The notes beneath the pieces are model-generated. The model was not told where the DNA came from. It saw only the letters and a program-made list of their open reading frames with translations, and searched no databases. From positions 62,001-126,000 of the forward strand of contig JAFCMP010000511.1 of assembly GCA_017506865.1 (NCBI GenBank): DNA of 64,000 nt, given 5' to 3'. Shown piece after piece: positions 11,901-22,671 of this stretch. Both the position numbers and the translations under genes were made by a program. How positions within the stretch are numbered: position 1 is the first letter of the stretch; the number at the start of each line of letters is the position of its first letter. This DNA is from Tribonema minus. Its lineage: Eukaryota > Sar > Xanthophyceae > Tribonematales > Tribonemataceae.

Positions 11901-14454
11901 GCTGTTGGTTATCATTGCTATCGTTGTGGTCGCTGTCGTGTTGGTCGCTGTTGTGGCGGGGCAGACGAGAACTGGGCAATCGCCGCTGCGCAGTGCGCGC
12001 GCGCCGCGCGGCCGCGGTGGCAGCACATTGCAGTCTGCACTGCTGTGGTTGCGTTCGTCCCCTCTGCTGCAAGACTTCCTGCGCGTCCGCCCGCCTGGCG
12101 CCGCAACGGTCCACAGCAGGCTGCCGCTGCTGCACGGCTTCAAGTGCGCACGCGTCTTCCGGCGCAGCGGCGCACAGCAGGTTCCATCATTAATTGTCAT
12201 ATATGCATTACTGCAATGTCTGTATGCCGCTGAGCATCGCTGCATGATCGCCAGTCTTTGGTGCAGCAGCCCGCGGCACAGAGGCAGCGCGCAGCAATCC
12301 GCGCTGCACGCTGCCGTAGCTGCACGGCTTCGGGTGCGCACGCGCCTTCCGGCGCAGCGGCGCGCCGCACGGTGCAGCGCCCGTCGCGGCATCCGCAGGC
12401 GCAACGACGCCGAGCGCGCTGCGTCTCCGCGATTGATTGCGCGCAGGCCCGGCAGTCCGCACAACGCAATGAAGCGCCAGCGCGTGACACGAGCACACTG
12501 CTGCGCAATGAGTCACACATTCATGACTCAAACACTCACGACTGGTTGACGAGCCCAGCCATCCGACAAACTTGAGAAAGCGCACACGGTCAGCGATGTC
12601 GTCCTGTCCTGAAGCGCTCCTGGAATGCTTGCGGCGCGTGCAACCAGCGCATGGCGCACAGCGTGACATGAGCGCCCTGCTGCGCCATGACTCACGCACT
12701 CGTGACTCATATAGTCATGACACACTTATCAAGGACGAGCGCATTGACATGTGCTGCGCGCCCTCATAGTGTCGTCGTCTGGAGCGCTTGTGGAACGCTT
12801 CCAGCGCATGTGACCAGCAGCGCGCGTGAATCCTGTGCCGCATTAGTAGTGCTGCGCCACGAGTAGCATTGACGCGTGACTGACTGATGACGAGTGACTC
12901 AACCCATAGACGATGAGCGACCTCAAGCCTTCGCAGCGGCGCCGCGGCGCTCCTCATCGCCCGCCCAACCTCAGACCGCAGGGCCTCGTGCCGGCACTGA
13001 ACGGCGGTACTGAATGTTGGCGCTCAATGCGCGCACGCAAAGGGCTTCAAACACCGTACCTTATGGCCCTGATGCCGCTCGCTGTCATGCCGTCCAGAAC
13101 GCGAATGTCCTCGAACGGCGCCGGCGCGGGCGCGCTGCGCGCCGTAGCAGCGCCGCCGCGCTCGTGCCCAGCAGCGGCGGCGGCGGCGGCAGCGGCGGCG
13201 GCTCTTTCGCTGCGCACCTCCTCCGCGAACAGCGCCACCACGAGAACGGAGAGGTCGCGGTTGATCTCCTGCACGCGTCACGCACGTGGTGCAATTGAAG
13301 AAGCGATGGTGTGGGACCGGACGGTGGCTTGAAGTACGGCAGGGGGTGGGTGGGAGGACCTAGGGTTAGGGGTTAGGTTCGGGTGGGGGTGATGGTCAGC
13401 GAGGGGCACAAGAGAGTCGGCGAAGAGGAGCGATGCCGCGTGAGGTTTAGGGTTAGGGTTAGGGTTAGGTTTAGGGTTAGGGTTAGCGCAGCGGGTACTG
13501 GAGTAGGGCAGGGTGAGTGGGTTAGAAGTAAGACACAAAAATTCAAGTAAGCTGTGAAGACTTAAACTTCAATGAGAGAAGCGAAGGCGTGCAAGGTTTG
13601 AGTCGCTGAATGTGGCGGGGATTGAGTGTAGGGCTGGTGGGGACGTAGCGATTAGGGTTTAGGCTGTAGGGTCAAGGCTGCGGCTAGGGCGCCACACTGA
13701 CTTGAGGTGTGCCCCTCGGCGGCATGACATACAAAATGTTTCAATTGAAGCATGAATAGCCGTGAACTGCAGCACGCATTGAACCATGGAGTCAGGCACG
13801 AAAAACATGTGGAGCCACCAATTCGTTTTCTGACCAGGCACAGGTGCAGTGATGAAGTACACTTGCAGCAGTTGTACTCTTTGTTAAAAGTTGCTCAGGG
13901 CCTGAAAAAGCCCAGATGGTGGACGTCCATGGATTTGCAACCAGAATCTACATGTGCCTTCGTGAACACTTGAAAGTGTCTCAATGCGCATTGCCGATCG
14001 CTTCTAAACGCAGCTGTACTTGCCCCGATCGTCACATTTAGTGATACAGGAATGCATGACAAATGCATCAAATAATCGCTTGATTAAATCTAAGACATTG
14101 TCGCTGCTCTGAAAGCACCGATTCGTAGTCATGTGTCTCACTTCTATGCGATGTGACATCATGTGACATCATGACGATGGCTGGGACACAGTTTTCATAC
14201 CTGATTTGTCTCACTGTTGTACATCGCCAGCAAACATGCACATGCACATATGCGACGCCACCAGTATGCTCCTGACGTACCTGCGCTGGGTTATAGTACA
14301 CATCGCCAACCGCGTACTCTGCCCCCCTCTCAGCCAGAAGCCTCACCCTTCGCTGCTTGCTCCCGCTGCCACAAGCAACGCATTGAAATCCGGCGCTTTG
14401 GCCCGCCAGCAGCGCTGTTGTGAACAGGCCTATGCATGCTGCAATTCTGCTCAT
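8912..14454 (-). CDS. TRM1: tRNA (guanine26-N2)-dimethyltransferase, TRM1 family
   Basis: TRM1 enzymes use S-adenosylmethionine to methylate N2 of G26 in tRNA. Exons: 14454-14281, 13268-13060, 11829-11755, 10550-10316, 9973-8912, giving 585 codons in consistent phase and 584 aa. Family motifs in order: [16 protein letters not shown] across the first intron; SAM-binding [15 protein letters not shown] (~115-129); AND (141-143); catalytic DPFG (195-198); [41 protein letters not shown]; and [21 protein letters not shown] near the C terminus. Glycine/serine-rich residues ~370-412 and Ala tracts are insertions. Residues 1-25 form a signal-like hydrophobic stretch ending QSAGF, suggesting organelle import (inference). 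Introns 2 and 3 are packed with tandem repeats. Confidence 0.9.
10551..11420. repeat. Intronic tandem array in TRM1 containing the exon-4 splice-site region
   Basis: A block including 'gggcgagggcggcgctgtga', which in gene direction is the sequence just before the exon-4 acceptor, recurs with its last bases near 10600, 10780, 10986, 11100 (decayed) and 11288, with a weaker copy near 11390. Spacings are 180, 206, 114 and 188 bp. Copies are followed by 'gatgcggtatgcatg'-like sequence. Confidence 0.75.
12130..12960. repeat. Second decayed tandem array, TRM1 intron 2
   Basis: 'tgcacggctt..gtgcgcacgcg.cttccggcgcagcgg' occurs at 12131 and 12321 (190 bp apart). Another block ('gacatgagc..cctgctgcgc.atgactcac') occurs near 12481 and 12665 (~184 bp), and a third near 12610 and 12778 (~168 bp). 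No coding signal. Confidence 0.6.
13357..13486. repeat. Interstitial telomere-like TTAGGG repeats
   Basis: Several TTAGGG/TTTAGGG units at 13446-13486, plus degenerate copies at 13357-13382, inside TRM1 intron 1. Shorter copies occur at 16093-16130, 28419-28436, 56330-56356 and 56965-56995. Confidence 0.85.
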
Positions 14455-14579
14455 GGATGCATGCACGCGTGCATGCAACGTCCGGCACCCAACCTTTCTC
14501 ACTCAAACTTCAACGTCAACTTGAAGTGTCGTTTTTTTTCTGATCTTTCGCTGTTGCTTGCTGCCCCACCTCGCCCATC
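14455..14579. promoter_or_regulatory. Divergent promoter between TRM1 and the LOG-family gene
   Basis: Only 125 bp separate the ATG of TRM1 (minus) from the ATG of the LOG-family gene (plus). It contains a CTTCAA/TTGAAG pair (14507-14526) and a T8 run. No TATA box is evident. Core promoter elements for both genes probably lie here. Confidence 0.5.
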
Positions 14580-17259
14580 ATGAGCCTGCCGCCGGCTCAT
14601 CCCAAGTCCCCCGCTCGCAAGCCTTCTGTCCCTGCGCCTCGAAAGTGGAGCCAGGCCGTGAGTCATTATAAATCTTGTTAGTTGGCTGTTGAGACTCTCT
14701 CTTGAGATGACAGGACCCGATTGCAGCGTCCAATGCGTGTTTGAGCAACAACCCTATCATGAAAACATTTCTCATGCCGATGTACCGCGCGTCACTTGCA
14801 AAGCGACCATCTGAGTTACAGTGCCTGCCTGAAGCAATACGCGGCTGCCTCCCACCTGTGAACCTTTACGTTTGCATTGCCCGATGCTGCTTTGATATAC
14901 ATAACTCTAGTCCTCTCTGTGCTATGCTCCTGCCACTGAAGTAGATAGATGTCAAGCATGGCCCTATGCAACCGCCAATCCGTTCAAATGCCTCTTACAT
15001 GGCGGGTGAGTCAATGCCTCTCAACTGCGTTTCTGCTGCCAAATCCTGCCTGCAGTCACCTATAGCAGAGGAGGAGAGCGCAAAGCCGCCGGGTATGCCT
15101 GCCAAGAAGTATACGCCAACAGTCAAGGTACGCATCAAGATACTGGCACAGCTACAGACTGCGAATGGGCGCATACATGTAGGCTATGACTTCAATGTAT
15201 GTATGGCATCGAGATACTGGCACAACTGCGGACTGGGATCGGGCACGTACACAGCAACACTGAGCTGCGGACCCCTCTAGACATCCTGTCCTTGATCCAT
15301 TGCATTTGCCTCCACTGGCACCTTGTCTATTTGCCTGCATCTGCTGTGACGCTGAAGCAGTGACAAGCATTTCTATGCGAAGCACGCCACTGGCGGCATT
15401 CCAGATTCTGGAGACGTCAGCAGAGCACATTTTCGCTCTTGTATACTGTCGGACCACGCTCATTGAGCTCTAATGTTGAGCGCTGCCACTGACTGTGCTG
15501 CTATGCTCGTGCGCCCACACCGCAGGCGTACAAAAATGCAGAGTTCCTGGGCAGCAGCCAGGCGCGACTGCTGCGGATCATGTGCGAATATGAGGTGAGC
15601 GGAGCGGCCAATGCTGAACGCTGCGTCTATAGCGTGCACTTTCTACGGAGCGTCTGAGCGATGAGCTATGAGTATGGGTCTGAGTCTGGGTATGTGAGAC
15701 TGTCGGCGCCGGTGCAGTATGTGGCGTGCACACACACCTTGGTCGATCCGCATGCGTGCACGCACAACTTGCTCGATCCGCATTACACTCGATGGACTGC
15801 CAACTGTTTCGGAGGGGTGCACTGCACCGCAGCACCTCAGCCTCACAGTCGCCTCCGTCCCAGCAGCTCAGCGTTAGGTCTAGAGTTGAAGTTAGGGATG
15901 AAAACAACCGCTGCGGTGCACGACCAGCAGATGGCCGCTGGCCTTCACGCGCCGGAGCGAGGTGCATCTGCCGCCTCTCGCGCCTGCGCACCAAGAGACG
16001 CCGCGCTGCGGGCAGAGCGCGGCGTCGTCTGCGCCGCACACGCCGTCATTCGACGCGCGTAGCCCGTGCGCTCCCCGCCCGTTAGTTTCAGGGTCAGGGT
16101 TGAGATGAGGGTTAGGGTTACGGTTAGGTCATCTGTTCTCCACGAGCGCAGCGGCTCGCCCATCACTGCGGCTTCATCCGTTGTCGCGCGCCTCCTCTGC
16201 GGCCAGAGGCAGCCTCCATCACAGCACAGGACAAACCTGCCGTAATTGAGACTGTGCCTTTGCCCCCTCCCCTCACGTCCCCCCACACCATACCTACATA
16301 CACCTGTGCGCCGGTGGCGCTCCCCCCCCCCCCCCCCTGCAGGAGACCATGCTGCGCCTGAAGCGCCACAAGATCCGCGCGACTATACTCGTATTCGGCA
16401 GCGCGCGCGCCAAGTCGCGAGAGGAATGGGCGGCGGCGCTGGCGGCGGCGCGCGCGCTCGAGGCGGCGGCGGCGGCGGGCGAGGCGCGCGCGGCGGCGAC
16501 GAAGGCCGCGCGCAAGATCGAGAGGACGGCGTGGATGGGCGACATGACGGACAAGGTAGGTAGGTATATTATGCGCGGGTTTTCCTGATGCTTGTGGTGT
16601 GGGAGAAGATGTTCGCAGGAGCTGTCGCCTCGGTGACTTGTGAAGTAGGACTGATCTGCTGGACGGGGGCGGTGACCGCGCGCAGATGTCGTTTGTCGCA
16701 GCTGCTGACGCACTGCGCCCGCGCCCCGCCACGCTACGCTCAGCCCCCTGCGTCGTTTTCCCTCATGCCTACCCCCCCCCCCCCACGGTGATCCGCAGAT
16801 TCTGATCCGCAGCCGCACACTTCCCTGCACGCGCATCATCGCGCCCGCCCGCGGCGCCCCTCCGCACGTGCGCATGCATGCGCAGACGTTGAAGCTCTCG
16901 CGCCTCCTGACCGAGCTGGGCGCGAGAGACCTCTCAAACCCCCCCCCCCACCCGCCCACTGACCCCCCCCCCGCCCGCGCGCGCGCGCTAATCACGGAGC
17001 TTTCGCGCTCCTTCGCAGCGCGTGGGCGTGAGATACCTCCCCCCCCCTTCCCCCCCACACACACATCTCATCGATCTCAAGCCCCTCCCTGACCCTCTGC
17101 CGCCCCCCCCCCCCACCCCCCCCCTCGCACAGATCGTGGAGCTCTCGCGCCTCCTCACCGCGTGGGGGGTCAGCGACGCGTGCCACCTCGGCCGCGACCA
17201 CTCCATCTCCGGCGTCACGCGCTACCACTTCACGGACCCGCGCTACGCCAGCGGCGGCA

Positions 17260-17291
<32 letters not shown>

Positions 17292-20200
17292 CACCCCCGC
17301 AGGCTTGGCTCAAACGTCCCTTCGTACGGTGTGCTGGGGGAGGATGTCCCCGGCATGGAGCAGGGGGTGTACATCTGCACTGGGGGGGGTCCGGGGTTCA
17401 TGGAGGCAGCCAATAAGGTACGTGGGGGGGGAGGGGGGGTGGGAAGGGGGGGAAGGGGGGGGGGGGGGCTGCAGTACCTCTCGGTTCAGCCGCACGTCGC
17501 CATGTGTGGCACTGCAGCGCATGGGGCTTACAGCGGCGATAGCATGGCGCTGACACCGCCGCGGTGTGGCATTGGGCGGGGAGAAGGGGGGGGGGGAGTC
17601 GGAGTGGTAGGTCTACATATGCTCTGGGGGTGGGGTGCGGGAGTGTGAGTGGGTGGGGAGGCAAAGGGAGAGGGCACCGGCGGGGGGGGGGGGTGCGCAG
17701 CAGCACACGACTAGGCAGCAGCGGCACTCATGTGTCGCAACATTGCAAACATCACTGCACTAGTCGGTTGAAAGAGCACCTGCTTATGTGCAGTACTCGC
17801 AGGTTGCTTCTGTTCCACTCAATCAGCTGTTGTGGCGGTCGAAGCCCACGGTTCATGACCCCCATTGTGATGGCGGCATTGAGAGCGTCAGCGGAACACG
17901 AAAATGGGCATGTAATTTTGTATGTTGAAATACCGTGGCTGCCTCGCACACCCTCACCTCGAGCGCAGCTGCCCCGCACACCCTCAATTCACGTGCAGCT
18001 GCTGCCACTGCGATGCAGTCGATGGTGCCAAGAACATGCGGGAGGGCATCACGTGCAAAACAGCCATGTTCACCTTCGCTTCTGTGAAACATAGCCGTGA
18101 AGTTTCAACAATGATGCTGCATCACTCACGCGCTAGCAACAAATCACACGCGACTGCCGCCGCGCCGCCGCGCCGCCGAGCAGGAGCGGCAATGGTGCCC
18201 GGCGCCGAGAAGATGGGCACGGGCATCGCGCTGAAGTCGACATGTTTGCCTGTCCTTCCCCTTGACAGTATGAACACTTTGCAGCGTTTAATTTTCAATG
18301 GCATTACTGCGCGACTCACACGCCAGCATCACCCGCAATCGCCGCCGTGCCGCTGCGATGCTGCGCAGGGAGCGGCGGTGGTGCCCGGCGCCAAGAATAT
18401 GGGCATGGGCATCACGCTGAAAGTACACATGTGTATCTCTCCTTCAATGGAACACCATCTCAGACGTGCAGTGTTGGAACTTCAATGATAATACTGCGTG
18501 ACTCACGCGCCAGCAGCAGATCACCCGCAACCGCCGCCGCGCCGCTGCGCAGGGCGCGGCGATGGTGCCCGGCGCCAAGAACATGGGCATGGGTACCACG
18601 CTGCAACTACTTCGAAGTATATGTGTTCACTTTTCACATTGATGGGATCTCGAAGTTTCAGCGTTGATGATGACACGCCAGCAACTCAAACGCTAATGTG
18701 ACCGCCATGGCGCTGCACAGGGAGCGGCGATGGTGCCCGGCGCCAAGAACAGGGGCATGGGCATGACGTTAAAACTAGACATGTTCACCTTCTCTGCTTT
18801 GAAACACAATTTTCAAATGCGCTGCCTTGACACTTGGATGAATACTGCGTGACTCACACGCAACCGCCGCCGCGTTGGCGCGCAGGGCGCGGCGATGGTG
18901 CCCGGCGCCAAGAACATGGGCATGGGCATCACGCTGCCCTTCGAGGACGGCCTCAACGAGTTTGTCACGCCGGAGCTCGCCTTCGAGTTCCACTACTTCT
19001 TCACGCGCAAGTTCTGGATGGTGAGCGCTGATGCGCACGCGCGTGCTGAGCATCCGCTTCCGTGTATGTAGGCATGCCTATGCGATTTGGGCTCACTGCT
19101 GCTGCTGCTGCTTTTGTTGCTGCTGCTGCTGCTATTGCTGCTGCTGCCGCTGCCGCTGCTGCTGCTGCTGCTGCCGCCATCGCCGCTGCTGCTGCTGCTG
19201 CTGCTGCTGCGCTGCTGCTGATGCCGCTGCTGATGCCGCCGCTGCTGCTGCGCACCCTGCCGCGCAAGCGCCGCCGCCGCCCTTGCGCCTAGCCGCGGAC
19301 AGGGCTGCAGCCTCACCGCGCTATCAACATGCCTCCGCGTCTCATGGCGGAGGCAGAGTGCGCTCACCGCGCCGATTGCGTGTGCGCGTGCACGTCGTCG
19401 TTTGCGTGTCCGCGCTTCACATGACACGTCGTGCTCGAGGAGCGCGGTGATGCCGCAGGCGCGGCTTGCGCAGCGCCGGCGCGACGCGTTGTCGCTGTCA
19501 CTCGCCACAAGCCTGCGTGCACACTGCGCCACTGCGGCGTGCTGCGATCTGCATCGCTACGTTTCCCGATGACGGTAGTGGCACATTGGACGCCAGGGTC
19601 CATCGAGAGGGCTGTCATCGTACATGGAATGGTCGCTCGGTGCGCGTGTCTTGCTTTCCGTGCGGAGTCGGGGTTGGCGTAACCGCATGGCGGATGGCAT
19701 CCGGGCCAACACGAGCGCACTGCGCACATCTCGGCAGTGGCATACAACACAGACGCGCTACACATTTGCGCTTTCGTCCACCGGCTCGCCGTCTTGACCC
19801 CCCCCCCCCCCCCCCCCACACTCCCACCTCTTCGGCTTTCGAACCCCCCCCCCCCCCCGCCCTCCCTGTTCGGCCACCAGGTCTACCACTGCCAGGCGCT
19901 CGTGGTGGCGCCCGGGGGGTTCGGCACCCTGGACGAGCTCTTCGAGGTGCTCACCCTCAAGCAGACGGGCAAGATCCAGCAGACGCTGCCCGTCGTGCTC
20001 TTCGGCAAGACATTCTGGCAGACGGTCGTCAACTGGCAGGTGAGCGCGCCGCCGCCGCCGCCGCCGCCGCCGCTGCTGCCGCCTTTGCCGCTGTTGCCGC
20101 CGCCGCCGCGCGCCGCCGCCGCCGCCGCAGTTGCCGCCGTCGCGGTCGCCGCCGCCACGGTCGCGGCCGCCACGGTCGCCGCCGCCGCGGTCGCCGCCGT

Positions 20201-21155
20201 CGCACGCCGCCGCTGCACGCGCCGCCGCCGCGCGGCCGCCGTTGCTGCCGCACGCTGCCGCCACCGACCTCGCTCCTGCGCCACTGACTCTGTCCATTCA
20301 TGATCAAGTGCCGTGCACGCGCCGCGGGGCGTCACTTGACGCTGACGCTCTGACTGCGGATGCGGGAATATTCTTGGTCGAACTCTCCAACCCTCCTTCT
20401 GAATCAGTGTTGCAAGAACGCATGTCCCACAGTTGGGACGAGACAAGTCATTCACTCGTTCCTCGTAATCGTACAAGCACTCGTATGCACTAACTCGTAC
20501 AGCACGAGTACTCGTACATGAATTCTGGGGCCACATTTGTGCAGGATGAGTACTTGTACACAATTGTCATCCCGGCGCTTGTACAGTATTCGTACAGTTT
20601 TTGTAATCGTTTGCTCGTCTCGTCCCAACCGTGGTGTGTCCACATGAGCTGAGCGCTTCACATGCAATGACAAACGTCCTCGCTGAAAGCGAAGCGCTCC
20701 CAATGGTGGCCCCCATCAGCGCATCTAACGCCTCGCCGCCCGCACGTGTGTGTTGCAATGCAACGTAGAGAGCTGCTACTCACACAAGCCTGTTGCTCCA
20801 CACCGACAGAGGTAGACGTCATGGTGACCAATGCACCAGACGACCGACGCCAGTCGTGTGCTGCTAGAGGTGGCTTGTGTTGCGGCATGTCTACTGGCAA
20901 GTGCAACTGCCGTAACCGTCAACGTCAAGGAGGCTTCAACATTAAATTGAAACCACAACTTTTGCGGCAATGAGCATGTGAATGTCGTATGCTCAACAGT
21001 GTGCAAACGCGCGTGCGCCTCCGCCCACGCAGGCGCTCGTCGACTTTGGCACCATCGCCCAGGACGACGTGAACTCGCTGCTATTCACCGACTCGGAGCA
21101 CGAGGCCTTCGAGTTCCTGGTCGCGAGCCTGTCCAAGAACAACGCGCACAACTGA
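14580..21155 (+). CDS. LOG-family (lysine decarboxylase-like) protein, nine exons
   Basis: LOG-fold proteins include cytokinin riboside 5'-monophosphate phosphoribohydrolases and related nucleotide-5'-phosphate hydrolases. Exons: 14580-14657, 14714-14857, 15056-15127, 15526-15594, 16343-16555, 17133-17417, 18886-19020, 19881-20039, 21033-21155, all phase 0, 426 codons, 425 aa. Motifs: ILVFGSAR (~136-143) starting the Rossmann-like fold; TGGGPGFMEAANK ending exon 6 (~275-287); GAAMVPGAKNMGMGITLPFE; FHYFFTRKFWM; and the diagnostic PGGFGTLDE (343-351), where this family typically has PGGxGTxxE. The N terminus (1-120) is an extension beyond minimal LOGs; exon 2 is the least certain. Residues ~231-245 are a glycine linker. 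Exact substrate unknown. The start lies 125 bp from the TRM1 start on the other strand, so the two share a divergent promoter. Confidence 0.85.
16885..17060 (+). repeat. Two decayed copies of the start of LOG exon 6
   Basis: The first ~40 nt of the exon starting at 17133 (..gagctctcgcgcctcctcacc..) recur at ~16885 and ~16987, followed by C-runs. Spacing to the real exon is about 102 and 146 bp. The copies lack a usable donor. Confidence 0.7.
18018..18780 (+). repeat. Five decayed copies of the start of LOG exon 7
   Basis: The first ~48 nt of the exon at 18886, preceded by an AG acceptor, recur at 18018, 18184, 18369, 18553 and 18721. Intervals including the real exon are 166, 185, 184, 168 and 165 bp. 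Each copy has 'atggtgcc..gccaagaa.atggg' and then diverges into an intron-like tail with 'catgttcacctt'. None has a donor. Confidence 0.9.
19098..19255. repeat. CTG/GCC trinucleotide tract
   Basis: About 150 bp of imperfect CTG/CCG triplets inside the LOG intron between exons at 18886 and 19881. Open in several frames because of composition only. Confidence 0.9.
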
Positions 21156-21310
21156 GGCGCGCTGCTGCCGCTGCTGCCGCTGCCGCTGCTGCCGCCGCCG
21201 CTGCTGCTGCTGCCGCCGCCGCCGCTGCTGCTGCTGCCGCCGCTGCCGCCGCTGCTGCTGCCGCTGCTGCTATCACCGCTGCTGCGGCTGCTGTTGCCGC
21301 GTTGTGCGGT
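21156..21310. repeat. GCTGCC repeat in LOG 3' flank
   Basis: Imperfect (GCTGCTGCCGCC)n directly after the stop of the LOG gene, probably in its 3' UTR. Long open frames on both strands here are compositional. Confidence 0.85.
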
Positions 21311-21795
21311 TTGTTAGCGCAGCGTGCGGGCGTCTTCGAGCGCCCCCTACTTTGCCGACCCCCTCTGCAGTGCTCACTATCGAGCGCACTGCCGTAGCCC
21401 CCACTTGCTAATGCGGAGCACTGCAGACGCGCTGCCCGCAACTCGCTGCGTGGCGCGTGTGCGCAGCGGCCGCCCAAGAGGGGGGTAACGACGGCTAGTG
21501 CGGCGGCTAGTGCCACGCTGCACTGCCGCAGCACCGTGGTAAGACACCCCTTAATACGGCAGGGCGCGGCACGCCAGGAGGGCTGCTGCGCCCCCCCTCC
21601 CCCCCCCTTCCCCGCTGTGCCATACCCATGTGCACACTTGCAGCATCCGGCAGCGGCGGCAGTGGTAGTCCGGACTGTTGTGTACCTAGCCAGCCGCCTA
21701 ACAGCGCCGTGTGCGTGCTGTGTTCGGTGGTGTACGAGCAATGATGCGCGCGCACATGATGCGTGCGCGCGCGTGTGCGCGCGCGTGTGTGTGTA

Positions 21796-21826
<31 letters not shown>

Positions 21827-22671
21827 CGCGCCAATGGTCGGCTCCCCTCCCCCCTCTCCGTGTGACCCTCGTTTCCACTTGTCTTTTGCACCGAAAGACA
21901 TCATGAGCACGTTACTTGCAAGCTTTCCGTGTGTGTGTGCCCCCTGACCTGCTGATGGCACACGGCATGTTTCCTCCTTTCAACCCACCATGGACTGCAG
22001 AAGCGACAGCAATACTCTGAACGGTGTAGGTACTCGAGTGCAGGCGTGCTGCGGGGACGCATTGCACGGCTTACACTGCTCCTCTGCACGACACTCTCCT
22101 TGTAAGCATCGGCATCAAAGGCACATGCGGTTGCAGTCACCCAACGCGCAGCAGTGCTCCGTTGCGCTCTGGTGAATTCGCCAGCCCGAATTGCAGTGTA
22201 TCATAGCGTGCGATTCGCGGCCGCGGTCAAGCGTGCGTGCTCGCTAAGAAGGCGACGCTCCCACATGATACTTCAACAGTAGGTCAGAAGTTCGCATTGA
22301 TGGCGCATGCGCATCGCGTTTTTGTAGACTTCTGCAGCTGGTGGTCGCCAAGCAGTCGCTCGAGCGCTGCGCGCTTGATTCATAAATGGCACCCTCCCGA
22401 TGCGCGCATCCCCGTCGAGAGAGGTGCACGCAGTTGAAGGCGCACAAAACGACGCTCAGCAGCATTGCATTCTGCAGCGCTGTTGCCTCGGCATGAGCTC
22501 TAATTGCAGTGTATTGACGTGCGCGATGCGGCGCTTCCGTCACGCGACTCCAGAAAGGCGACACTCTCACATGATACTCCAGCAAACAGAGCTGAAATCG
22601 CCAACAGCACGTCAACATTGCAAATCAATGTGCATTGCGTCTACACTTCCGCGGCTGGTAGCGCCAAGCGG
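21311..22671. other. Convergent intergenic region with GT microsatellite
   Basis: Lies between the 3' ends of the LOG gene (+) and DUF3228 gene (-). It holds a GT-dinucleotide tract at 21785-21826 and two copies of the 3' end of the DUF3228 last exon (around 22250 and 22555). No further gene seen. Confidence 0.6.
22225..22580 (-). repeat. Decayed copies of the 3' end of the DUF3228 last exon
   Basis: The segment 'agaaggcgacgctctc' of the real exon (~22699) recurs at ~22555 ('agaaaggcgacactctc') and ~22250 ('agaaggcgacgctccc'), 146 and 305 bp away. Both are followed by 'acatgata.t.caaca'. They lie downstream of the stop codon in gene direction. Confidence 0.75.

Noticed and set aside
14945..15005. 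Extra LOG-family exon (MQPPIRSNASYMA)
   Set aside because: Its possible donor GCGG|GTGAGT leaves the wrong phase for the exon at 15056.
18018..18780. CRISPR-like array of regularly spaced repeats
   Set aside because: Units are exon fragments with decaying identity in a spliced eukaryotic gene, not short identical repeats with unique spacers.
19031..19450. Cys- and Ala-rich open frames over CTG repeats
   Set aside because: Purely compositional; lies within an intron.
21085..21891. 268-codon minus frame over GCTGCC and GT repeats
   Set aside because: Simple-sequence artefact opposite the LOG 3' end.
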